Under the pieces are notes generated by a model. It was not told the origin of the DNA. It saw only the letters and a program-made list of their open reading frames with translations, and ran no database searches. Of a DNA stretch of 49,982 bases, positions 41,868-49,191 are shown piece by piece. Position 1 is the stretch's first letter. Every line of letters begins with the position of its first letter. The translations under genes and the position numbers were made by a program. Source of the DNA: Candidatus Saccharimonadota bacterium (GTDB lineage Bacteria; Patescibacteriota; Saccharimonadia; Saccharimonadales; Saccharimonadaceae); assembly GCA_016866755.1 (NCBI GenBank), contig VGLK01000006.1, positions 1-49,982 on the forward strand, written 5' to 3'.

Positions 41868-41994
41868 GGAATGTCTAATAGAATCTTTCCGTATTTCACG
41901 TGGAAAACCACAAAAGTAACCATACCTATTTCACATGAAATGGCTACCTCGATAAACAGTTTCTCACACGTGTTTATTTTATATCTTTAGTATA
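41868..41994 (-). promoter_or_regulatory. valS promoter and structured leader
   Basis: On the minus strand TATACT (41994-41989) lies well upstream of the valS ATG. The leader has three small stems: ATAAACA/TGTTTAT, ATTTCA/TGAAAT (palindrome) and GTGG-TTTT-CCAC. I see no T-box element or typical terminator, so any regulation is speculative. Confidence 0.4.
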
Positions 41995-42013
41995 GCACAA
42001 AATGCTCTTGACA

Positions 42014-42931
42014 CTAGCGATTTTTAACTGATTGGTAGGTGCGATATAAATAGTAGGAAAGTGGCCGCAGTGGCTTGTCCCAGGCGCCGGAATACTCAAC
42101 GTCGCTACCACCGAATGAGCGTTTAAATTTTGAGAAGCCAGCCCATGGATGATCTGGCTCTGATTCTGGCGCAACGCCGTAAAGATCAAAGTGCGTCTTG
42201 TTACTCTTTTTAGCGTCTAATATGGCATAGGCTAACAGGGCAGTGCCAACAGATAGCTTACGGTACTCATCGTTTGCGGCGGCATGAGCGTATATACGTG
42301 TAGAGGGGGAATCGAACATTAGACTGGCGGCAATAGGTGTGTCGTGGTGGTAGGCAATAAATAGCGATGCAGCACCGATTGGCAACAGGGTAGAGGCTTG
42401 GGTACGGAAGTACTCGTCGCTATGAGGGGTAATGTGGTTGCGTGTTGCTACAGAATGAAGAAAGCCGAGTAGTATTTCAATGTCTTTAGGATTATGCGAG
42501 ACTACAATACGCACGTCTTTTTTGTGGTAATTCCGATAAATATTACGGGTATTTTGACTCATATGGGCAATAATGTCATTTTCTGACTGGGTGAGATCGA
42601 TAACGCTGGTGTGTGCAGGCTGAAGTTGATTGTAGGTAACGGGTTTAAAGCCGCGCTCCTTCAGTTCGGCAGGCGATAGGCGATAGGTAGGTTCGATACG
42701 GATAAAACTCGCTTTTGCCTGTTTGGCATCAGTAATAAGTGAGGCCGTAGCCGCATCGAATGCTGCTAGTGAGTTACATTCAGGCCCGTAAGGGGTGTAA
42801 AGGCGAGTATTGCCAGTTCCGCGCTCAACGATTGCTAAATAACGCCAGTCTTTATTGGCGCGAATAATTACCGTGCGCCCTAATTTTTTTTGAAAATCTC
42901 CCCACGCTGAAGATTGTAAAAAAGACACCAC
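42014..42931 (-). CDS. FemAB-family peptidyltransferase (FemX-like)
   Basis: The 305-residue protein shows the FemAB tandem-GNAT pattern: FLQSSAWGDFQ at the start, RLYTPYGPECN near 45, IRIEPTYR near 75, SQNTRNIYRNYHKKDV near 125 and the C-terminal HFDLYGVAPE plus GFSKFKRSFGG. FemX/FemA proteins attach the first or later amino acids of the peptidoglycan cross-bridge from aminoacyl-tRNA. The start is GTG at 42931 or the next GTG at 42928; AGGAGG upstream fits the second better. The 49191 gene is a second family member. Confidence 0.88.
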   Translation of the reverse strand: MVSFLQSSAWGDFQKKLGRTVIIRANKDWRYLAIVERGTGNTRLYTPYGPECNSLAAFDAATASLITDAKQAKASFIRIEPTYRLSPAELKERGFKPVTYNQLQPAHTSVIDLTQSENDIIAHMSQNTRNIYRNYHKKDVRIVVSHNPKDIEILLGFLHSVATRNHITPHSDEYFRTQASTLLPIGAASLFIAYHHDTPIAASLMFDSPSTRIYAHAAANDEYRKLSVGTALLAYAILDAKKSNKTHFDLYGVAPESEPDHPWAGFSKFKRSFGGSDVEYSGAWDKPLRPLSYYLYRTYQSVKNR

Positions 42932-42952
42932 TTACCTCCTAGCATTAGCCTC

Positions 42953-42981
42953 TTGACATATCAATAGATATATGATAACAT
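42953..42981 (+). promoter_or_regulatory. Promoter of GC-rich cassette 2
   Basis: A perfect TTGACA (42953-42958), 17-base spacer and TAACAT (42976-42981). The leader to the ATG at 43113 would be about 125 bases, and it contains a stem-loop CTCGCCAC/GTGACGAG at about 43029-43050 with one mismatch. Confidence 0.7.
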
Positions 42982-43112
42982 TTTTATTAATCATTGTCTA
43001 TGCCGAGCTCGACATTGCACAACGATTCTCGCCACTAACTGGTGACGAGTCGCTGGCCTCTTGTCATAAAAATCCTAGAGACCAACAAAAACACGAAAGG
43101 GGATGAAGAGTC

Positions 43113-43388
43113 ATGTCGCTCATGGCTTCCGAATCCATCATCCGTACCCGCCACGAGAAGCTGTACAAGATCAGCGACCTCACCGAGAGGGACGACTTGA
43201 CGTACGACCTGACGGCCGTCGACTGCGTCACCGGTGAGACCGAGCAGATCACCGTCACTCGTCACGGCTTCGAGGACATTCACCCGTGCTGCCGCATTTT
43301 CTGCTTTCTGGCAGAAGTTCACGGTCGCCCGGTTCGCATTCGCCTCGACGTCGACATGAAGGACGGCACCATCTGGTCGATGGACTGA
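43113..43388 (+). CDS. Unrecognised 91-residue soluble protein, GC-rich cassette 2
   Basis: A 91-residue protein with no signal, membrane segment or known motif. It is rich in acidic and basic residues, with a cysteine-rich centre (HPCCRIFCF) and strand-like parts (TYDLTAVDCVTGE, QITVTRHGFEDI, RIRLDVDMKDGTIW), so a small beta-rich fold is plausible. By hand count 76 of 92 codons end in G or C, unlike any neighbour. AAAGGGG lies about ten bases before the ATG. It has its own promoter, long leader and strong 3' hairpin and points against both flanking genes. I cannot name a function; recent acquisition is inferred from composition. Confidence 0.65.
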   Translation: MSLMASESIIRTRHEKLYKISDLTERDDLTYDLTAVDCVTGETEQITVTRHGFEDIHPCCRIFCFLAEVHGRPVRIRLDVDMKDGTIWSMD

Positions 43389-43426
43389 CCCTGAAGAGTG
43401 CACAACTCCAGCACTTGTGGCAATTC

Positions 43427-43468
43427 CCCCCGGTAATTCAGCTGCGCTGCAGTGTGAATGACCGGGGG
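43427..43468 (+). terminator. Strong hairpin after cassette 2
   Basis: CCCCCGGT (43427-43434) pairs with ACCGGGGG (43461-43468), extended inward by imperfect pairs ATTCA/TGAAT and CTGC/GCAG. ATTGTCATATTT follows, only partly T-rich. Confidence 0.6.
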
Positions 43469-43489
43469 ATTGTCATATTTAAAGTATGG

Positions 43490-44572
43490 CTATGCCCACG
43501 CAGTGTCGCGCATCGATCGACTTGGTATAACTTCGAAAGCGAAAGGATTGGCAGGCTGCACAGATTGCGCCTGATAAAAGGCTAGAGTGGCAATCATAAC
43601 GGCGTTATCGGTGCAAAGTTGCATTGGCGCATACTCAACCTTAAGTGGCAAGCGTAAAGAAAGTTGTCTACGTAATTCGCTATTGGCGGCCACACCACCA
43701 GCAATTACTACCGATTTTGGAGCAAATTCGTTAAAAGCTTTCTCGGTTTTATCAATTAATGTTTCTATGGCAATACGCTGAAAACTAGCCGCCATATCTG
43801 CCTGTAGGCTAGGTGAGACAAGAGCGGGTAGTTCAAAGGACGGATAGGTATGATCGACGCCAACTTCGCGCTGGACGCTTCTAAGTACAGCTGTCTTTAG
43901 ACCAGAGAAAGAAAAATCGTAAACACCAGTAGTTTTGGCTTTAGGAAGGGGATATTTATGTGCATTGCCACTTTGAGCGGCATGGGCAACTGAGGGTCCG
44001 CCAGGATAGGGCAAGCCAAGAATTTTTGCAACCTTATCGAACGCTTCGCCCACGGCATCATCGGTCGTTTCTCCTAGTAACTGGTAGTTGCCATGGTCGT
44101 TAAACAACACAAGCTGTGAATGTCCTCCTGATACAATAAGCGCCAGCATTGGAAAGAGTGGCTGGGTGGCCGGAAGTGTCGGCAATTTAACGCCTGCACC
44201 CTGTTCGACGACAAAATTAGCGTAAACATGAGCCTCGACATGGTGAATTGCGTAAAGCGGTTTTTGGTGAATAATAGCAAAACTGCGGGCGGCAAGTGTA
44301 CCAATAAGAAGTGAGCCAACTAAGCCTGGAGCGTACGTCACTGCAATAGCGTCAATCTCATTCCACGAACACTCTGCCTCGCGTAAAGCCTGTTCAATAA
44401 CTGGATTAATTACCTCAATATGACTGCGCGCGGCAACTTCTGGAACTACGCCGCCGTAGCGGGCATGAATATCAATTTGCGTATGCACTACATTTGATAG
44501 AACACGTCGTCCATCTTCTACCACCGAGGCGGCGGTTTCATCGCAACTGCTTTCAATTCCAAGTATCTTCAT
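43490..44572 (-). CDS. tsaD: tRNA N6-adenosine threonylcarbamoyltransferase TsaD
   Basis: The 360-residue protein matches TsaD/Kae1: ILGIESSCDETAASVV at the start, HHVEAH metal ligands at 110-115, VSGGHSQLVL, TDDAVGEAFDKVAK, and YDFSFSGLKTAV. With TsaB, TsaC and TsaE it makes t6A37 on ANN-decoding tRNAs. I chose the ATG at 44572; the frame runs on upstream to 44671 but that would overlap the divergent Mur ligase gene. TATAAT on the minus strand (44588-44583) ends ten bases before the ATG. Confidence 0.95.
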   Translation of the reverse strand: MKILGIESSCDETAASVVEDGRRVLSNVVHTQIDIHARYGGVVPEVAARSHIEVINPVIEQALREAECSWNEIDAIAVTYAPGLVGSLLIGTLAARSFAIIHQKPLYAIHHVEAHVYANFVVEQGAGVKLPTLPATQPLFPMLALIVSGGHSQLVLFNDHGNYQLLGETTDDAVGEAFDKVAKILGLPYPGGPSVAHAAQSGNAHKYPLPKAKTTGVYDFSFSGLKTAVLRSVQREVGVDHTYPSFELPALVSPSLQADMAASFQRIAIETLIDKTEKAFNEFAPKSVVIAGGVAANSELRRQLSLRLPLKVEYAPMQLCTDNAVMIATLAFYQAQSVQPANPFAFEVIPSRSMRDTAWA

Positions 44573-44634
44573 AACTAGGGTTATTATAGCAAAAAACTGT
44601 CCACAAGACGTAGGAATGGTGGTAGAGTAGAGAT

Positions 44635-45927
44635 ATGAAACAGAAGTTAGTGAGGGGTGTACGACAATCATTGCCGCCGGCTACGGTAAAAACGCTCGAG
44701 GAGTCGTATCGACGGGGACGCGTCAAGTTGGTGCGGGCTCGTTATGGCAATCCTGCCAAACACCTACGAATTATTGCAGTAACCGGAACAAACGGTAAAA
44801 CGACTACTGTTAATTACATTAACGAAATTCTTAAAGAGGCTGGCAAAAAAACCGCATTATATTCTACGGCGGTGATTGAAATTGGCGGCTCGCGGCAGCT
44901 TAATGATACAAACTCGACCGTGGGCACGACTGCTCGGATGCAGCAGTTTTTTAGAGACGCCAAAAAAGCCCATGTTGATTTTGTGATTTTAGAGATTACC
45001 TCGCATGCACTTGATCAGCATAAACTTGCTGGCGTGCCAATTGAGGCTGCGGTAATGACTAATCTTACTCAAGATCACCTTGATTACCATAAAACGATGG
45101 ACGCCTACGCGGCAGCGAAAGCAAAATTATTTAAGCTTGAGCCGCGTTACGTGGTGCTAAATCGGGACGATGAGTGGTATGACTATTTTAATGCCTTTTC
45201 GGCGCGCGATCAAAAAATTACTTACGGAAAGCATGACGATGCGGAAGCAAAAATAGAGCAGATTACCTTATATAAAAAGGGCAGCGAGGCACGCGTGGTG
45301 ATAGACCACCAGACAACACTCGAACTTGCAACGGCGCTACCGGGCGAATTTAACGTGGCTAATATGACCGCCGCTGCCGCACTATGTTACGTGCTTGGTG
45401 TAGGGGTAGATGACATTATTGAAGGCGTCGCTAATCTTGAAGGGGTGCCGGGGCGTTTTGAGCGCGTGCCGATTGAGGCACCGTATGAGGTAATCGTTGA
45501 TTATGCACATACGCCAGACGCACTCGATAAACTCTTGGAGGCTGTGCGTGCGGTGACGAAAAACCGAGTTATTGCAGTGTTTGGCGCTTGTGGTGATCGC
45601 GATAAGCAAAAGCGACCAATTATGGGTGAAATTGCCGCTAAGCGGGCTGATCGGATTATTTTGACTGATGAAGAGAGTTACAATGAAGATCCGGACGAGA
45701 TTCGCGATATGATTCGCTGTGGCGTTGAAGCTGCGGGTGGTGAAATAAAAATGACCGAAATTGCTGATCGCAAAGAGGCAATCGCTAAAGCTATGTCGAT
45801 CGCTAAACGTGGTGATAGTGTCGTTATTACTGGCATGGGTCACGAAGTCTTTCGTATTATTAACGGTGAACGTCAACCGTGGAGCGATGTTGCGGTGGTG
45901 AAAGAGCTGACCGATCAAAAGACGTAA
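44635..45927 (+). CDS. murE: MurE-like Mur ligase (UDP-MurNAc-tripeptide synthetase family)
   Basis: The 430-residue protein has ATP-binding VTGTNGKTTTVN at 49-60, TNLTQDHLDYHKTM near 142, the central EFNVANMTAAAA near 238 and PGRFE near 272, and the C-terminal VDYAHTPDALDKLL near 288. This is the MurE pattern; it adds the third amino acid to UDP-MurNAc-dipeptide. The usual N-terminal UDP-binding domain is cut down to about 45 residues. The specificity loop, DNPR in diaminopimelate enzymes, reads EESYN at 346-350, so the amino acid added cannot be inferred. A TAGAGT extended -10 ends six bases before the ATG. Confidence 0.85.
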   Translation: MKQKLVRGVRQSLPPATVKTLEESYRRGRVKLVRARYGNPAKHLRIIAVTGTNGKTTTVNYINEILKEAGKKTALYSTAVIEIGGSRQLNDTNSTVGTTARMQQFFRDAKKAHVDFVILEITSHALDQHKLAGVPIEAAVMTNLTQDHLDYHKTMDAYAAAKAKLFKLEPRYVVLNRDDEWYDYFNAFSARDQKITYGKHDDAEAKIEQITLYKKGSEARVVIDHQTTLELATALPGEFNVANMTAAAALCYVLGVGVDDIIEGVANLEGVPGRFERVPIEAPYEVIVDYAHTPDALDKLLEAVRAVTKNRVIAVFGACGDRDKQKRPIMGEIAAKRADRIILTDEESYNEDPDEIRDMIRCGVEAAGGEIKMTEIADRKEAIAKAMSIAKRGDSVVITGMGHEVFRIINGERQPWSDVAVVKELTDQKT

Positions 45928-45990
45928 ACATTGTTTACGAGCTACTAAAAACCAAATATTGTGGCCGCAGTGCGGTATACTAATAGGAGT

Positions 45991-47274
45991 ATGCATGCAC
46001 ATATAGCCAGTCTAAAAAAGAAACTCTATTTTTTTGTGGCCGCGTATTTTCGCTTTTGGGCTAATTTGTCGCTCAAGCGCTGGAAGCCAACAGTTATTGC
46101 GGTTACTGGTTCGGTTGGTAAAACAACCATGCTTCACCTGTTAGAATTGCAACTAGGCGAGCGCGCACACTATTCTCATTTTGCCAATAGTGCCTTTGGT
46201 ATCTCGTTTGACATTGTAGGAACGCGAGGTGTGGGCGCCTCAAAGTGGCGCTGGTTCAAATTGGTGGTTATCGTTCCGCTACGAGCTCTAACATTCACCC
46301 ATACGCAACCTTACTACGTAGTAGAAATTGATGGCGAACGACCGCACGAAGCTGAATTTTTAGCCTCTTGGCTAAAACCAACCTATACACTTTGGGTAAG
46401 CTCAGGGCGCTCGCATGCCATTTATTTTGATAGCCAAGTGCGTAAGGGTAAATTTACAACAGTCGAAGAGGCAATTGCCTACGAGTTTGCCAGTCTAGCC
46501 CGACACACTACTAATACGGTGTATGTTGATGGCGAGAATGAGTTAATGCAACAGCAGGTGGCGAAAATTACTGCTCGAGTGGTGCCTGTAATAAAGAGTG
46601 ACTTAAAGATGTATCAGGTAACACCGGCGTCTTCATTGTTTGAGTTTGTTGGTGGTACGTTTACTGTACCGTATCCTCTTCCTAAAGAGACTTATGTGCA
46701 GCTTTCAATGCTTGAGCTAATTTGCACCGAGCTAGATATAAAGATAAATTATTCACTTGATAACTTTGTAATGCCACCTGGGCGTTCAAGTTATTTGCAG
46801 GGTAAAAATGATATTAATATTATTGATAGCACTTACAATGCTCACCTTGTAAGTATGCAATCAATGTTTACAATGATGCACGAGATGCGGGTTGAAGGTA
46901 AAAAATGGTTAGTTATTGGTGATATGACTGATCAGGGTGAAGGGGAGGCTGATCAGCACACTAAGCTTGGCGAGGCGATGGCAAGCGTGCCAGCTGATCG
47001 CTACGTGCTGGTAGGTCGTCGCACTGCGCGCTACACAAAGCCGGCACTTGAGGCGGCGGGGATGGGTGAGCTGACAGTAAGTTTTACCTCTACCCGAGCA
47101 GCTCTTGAATATATTGAGTCGCATAACGAGGGTGGTGAAACCATGCTTTTTAAAGGCAGCCAGTACCTAGAGTGGGTAGTGGAAAAACTTTTGAAAACTC
47201 CTGATGATAGAAATAAGTTGGCGCGTCAAGACGAAGCAGCGAGGCAGCGACGCGCTAAATGGGGGCTTGAATAA
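45991..47274 (+). CDS. murF: MurF-like Mur ligase
   Basis: The 427-residue protein has a membrane-proximal N-terminal region (LYFFVAAYFRFWANLSL), ATP-binding VTGSVGKTTMLHLL near residue 38, PPGRSSYLQGKND and the MurF-like DSTYNAHLVSM near 290, and KKWLVIGDMTDQG near 308. MurF joins D-Ala-D-Ala to the tripeptide precursor. The region between motifs is less conserved than in classical MurF and begins with a possible membrane helix, so a related ligase such as MurT is possible. ATG at 45991 has AGGAG immediately upstream and TATACT nine bases before. Confidence 0.75.
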   Translation: MHAHIASLKKKLYFFVAAYFRFWANLSLKRWKPTVIAVTGSVGKTTMLHLLELQLGERAHYSHFANSAFGISFDIVGTRGVGASKWRWFKLVVIVPLRALTFTHTQPYYVVEIDGERPHEAEFLASWLKPTYTLWVSSGRSHAIYFDSQVRKGKFTTVEEAIAYEFASLARHTTNTVYVDGENELMQQQVAKITARVVPVIKSDLKMYQVTPASSLFEFVGGTFTVPYPLPKETYVQLSMLELICTELDIKINYSLDNFVMPPGRSSYLQGKNDINIIDSTYNAHLVSMQSMFTMMHEMRVEGKKWLVIGDMTDQGEGEADQHTKLGEAMASVPADRYVLVGRRTARYTKPALEAAGMGELTVSFTSTRAALEYIESHNEGGETMLFKGSQYLEWVVEKLLKTPDDRNKLARQDEAARQRRAKWGLE

Positions 47275-47278
47275 AATT

Positions 47279-47983
47279 ATGGCAAACAAAATTATTATTA
47301 TTCATGGCTGGACCTACACCATTGCGCCATGGGAGACAACTGTTGGATTATTAAAGCAGGCGGGCTACGACGTGCTACAGCTGCGCGTCCCGGGTTTAAC
47401 AAGCGAAAGCAGTGAAGTGTGGACAGTTGAAGGCTACGTACAGTGGCTGCACGAGCAGCTAGAGGGCGAAGAGACACCAATTGTGATTGGTCACTCTAAT
47501 GGCGGGCGAATTGCGCTTAATTACCTACAAAAATATCCGGAATCTTTTGCGCATTTAATTTTACTTAATAGCGCTGGTGTATATGTCGACCCTAAGAAGC
47601 AGTCTCGCAAACGTAAATTGTTTCGTCTACTTGCAAAAACTTTTGCACCGCTTGCACGGGTGCCGCTTCTGCGAAAAATTGTCTACCGTCTGCTAAAAAG
47701 TGATTACGGTAGGGCGCCTGAAAACATGAAGCAGACTTTGCACAACATGCTAGAGAGCGACGCGCAGCTTGATTTATCTAGGGTTAAGCAGGCGAAAATA
47801 TCAATTTTATGGGGAGAGAATGATGCCGTTACGCCGCTTGGTATGGCGCGAGTATTTGCACGTGAGCTACCGCATGCTAAGCTGGCGACTTTTCGGGATT
47901 GGGGACATGCTCCCTACATAACTCACCCTAAAGAGCTAGCCCAAGCAATTACCCGTTCACTTGGTAAGGGGGATATTCGTTAG
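47279..47983 (+). CDS. Alpha/beta hydrolase
   Basis: The 234-residue protein has an alpha/beta-hydrolase plan: IIIIHGWTY oxyanion region near 5, nucleophile elbow VIGHSNGGRIA near 70, catalytic Asp in WGENDAVTP and His in RDWGHAPYITHP. It may be an esterase or act on wall or lipid substrates, but no substrate can be inferred. I chose the ATG at 47279, four bases after the murF-like stop, since an earlier frame overlaps that gene. The DegT-like gene begins two bases after its stop, so it is operon-internal. Confidence 0.82.
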   Translation: MANKIIIIHGWTYTIAPWETTVGLLKQAGYDVLQLRVPGLTSESSEVWTVEGYVQWLHEQLEGEETPIVIGHSNGGRIALNYLQKYPESFAHLILLNSAGVYVDPKKQSRKRKLFRLLAKTFAPLARVPLLRKIVYRLLKSDYGRAPENMKQTLHNMLESDAQLDLSRVKQAKISILWGENDAVTPLGMARVFARELPHAKLATFRDWGHAPYITHPKELAQAITRSLGKGDIR

Positions 47984-47985
47984 CT

Positions 47986-49191
47986 ATGTTATTTCAGTCG
48001 GTAGGGTCACATTATACGTTACGGCAAGCGCTTGCTCATGCCTTTAGGCTAGGGCGAAGACAGCACACCAGCATCCTTGAGCGAACACTATCAGACCGTT
48101 ACAAGGGTAGAGCGACCTTATTTTCGCGTGGACGTGCAGCACTAGCCGAGGCGGTACGTGTAGCAACTGGCGGTGAAGGCGCGGTTGTGGTGAACGCGTT
48201 TACTTGTTATAGCGTAGTAGAGGCTGTGCAGTCAGCTGGCTGTACGGTAGTGTACTGCGATATTGATCTCTCTAGCCTTCATTATAACGGCGAAACGCTG
48301 GAACAGGTACTGTTGGATCATCCTGAGGTAAATGCGATAATTGTACAAAATACTCTAGGTATGCCATGCGACATAGAGGGAATCGAGACGGTTAGTCGAC
48401 GCCATAACGTAACTATTATTGAAGACCTTGCACACGGGGCTGGCTTGTTGTACGGTGATGGCCGTGAGGCTGGCACAGTTGGCGATATTACAATGCTCTC
48501 GTTTGGCCGTGATAAATTGCTTGATAGTATAAACGGCGGCGCGCTAGTAATGCGTATGCCAGATAAGTTGGCGCACGTAAAGCAACCTGTGCAACAGCCT
48601 CAGCTGCGCGATCAGCTGCGAGATCGAGTCTATCCGCTCCTTGCGGTAGCAATACGCACAGGTTACCCAATTGGTCTCGGTAAATATTTGCTTGCTATTG
48701 CGTATAAGTTACATATAGCAGTGCGCTCAGCTGATGGGTTGCTCTCAACCCGTGTTGCATTACCAAATTGGCAGGCAGCGCAAGCCTATGCACGATTTTC
48801 AGCTCTTAATGGAGACCTTGAAGCACGTCGCAAAAAGCGCGACAGCTATCATCAGCAGCTTGTTGGTATGCGATTACCAGAAGCAAGCCTAGCAGCAAGT
48901 GCAGCACCTATTCGCATACCAGTATTATCCCACCGGCGTGATGAAATTGTTGCAGCACTTAAAGAAAAAGGTTACTTTTTTGAAGATATTTGGTACGATC
49001 GCCCGGTGTCGCCGGCGCGACATTATGATAAGGTTGGCTTTGATGAAAGTCTGTGTCCACGTGCAACACTAGCCGCTAAAACTATTTTTAATTTGCCAAC
49101 ACACCAGCTGGTTGACGACGCTGCGATAGGAGAGATTTGCGCAGTAGTAAACCGTTTTGCGCCTGACGTTAAAACCGAGGAGGCGGGTTGA
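47986..49191 (+). CDS. DegT/DnrJ/EryC1-like PLP-dependent aminotransferase
   Basis: The 401-residue protein resembles the DegT/DnrJ aminotransferases: FSRGRAALAEAVRV near 46, the core VNAFTCYSVVEAVQSAGC, IVQNTLGMPCDIEGI, IIEDLAHGAGLLYG and SFGRDKLLDSINGGAL with a candidate PLP-binding lysine in RDKLL. Such enzymes form amino-sugars from keto-sugars or, in some cases, act in other amine transfers. The neighbours (Mur ligases, FemAB) point to an envelope precursor. Its stop and the FemAB start share one base. Confidence 0.8.
   Translation: MLFQSVGSHYTLRQALAHAFRLGRRQHTSILERTLSDRYKGRATLFSRGRAALAEAVRVATGGEGAVVVNAFTCYSVVEAVQSAGCTVVYCDIDLSSLHYNGETLEQVLLDHPEVNAIIVQNTLGMPCDIEGIETVSRRHNVTIIEDLAHGAGLLYGDGREAGTVGDITMLSFGRDKLLDSINGGALVMRMPDKLAHVKQPVQQPQLRDQLRDRVYPLLAVAIRTGYPIGLGKYLLAIAYKLHIAVRSADGLLSTRVALPNWQAAQAYARFSALNGDLEARRKKRDSYHQQLVGMRLPEASLAASAAPIRIPVLSHRRDEIVAALKEKGYFFEDIWYDRPVSPARHYDKVGFDESLCPRATLAAKTIFNLPTHQLVDDAAIGEICAVVNRFAPDVKTEEAG

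Noticed and set aside
41868-41990. T-box riboswitch upstream of valS.
   Set aside because: The conserved T-box bulge and antiterminator core were not found on the minus strand, and there is no clear terminator stem.
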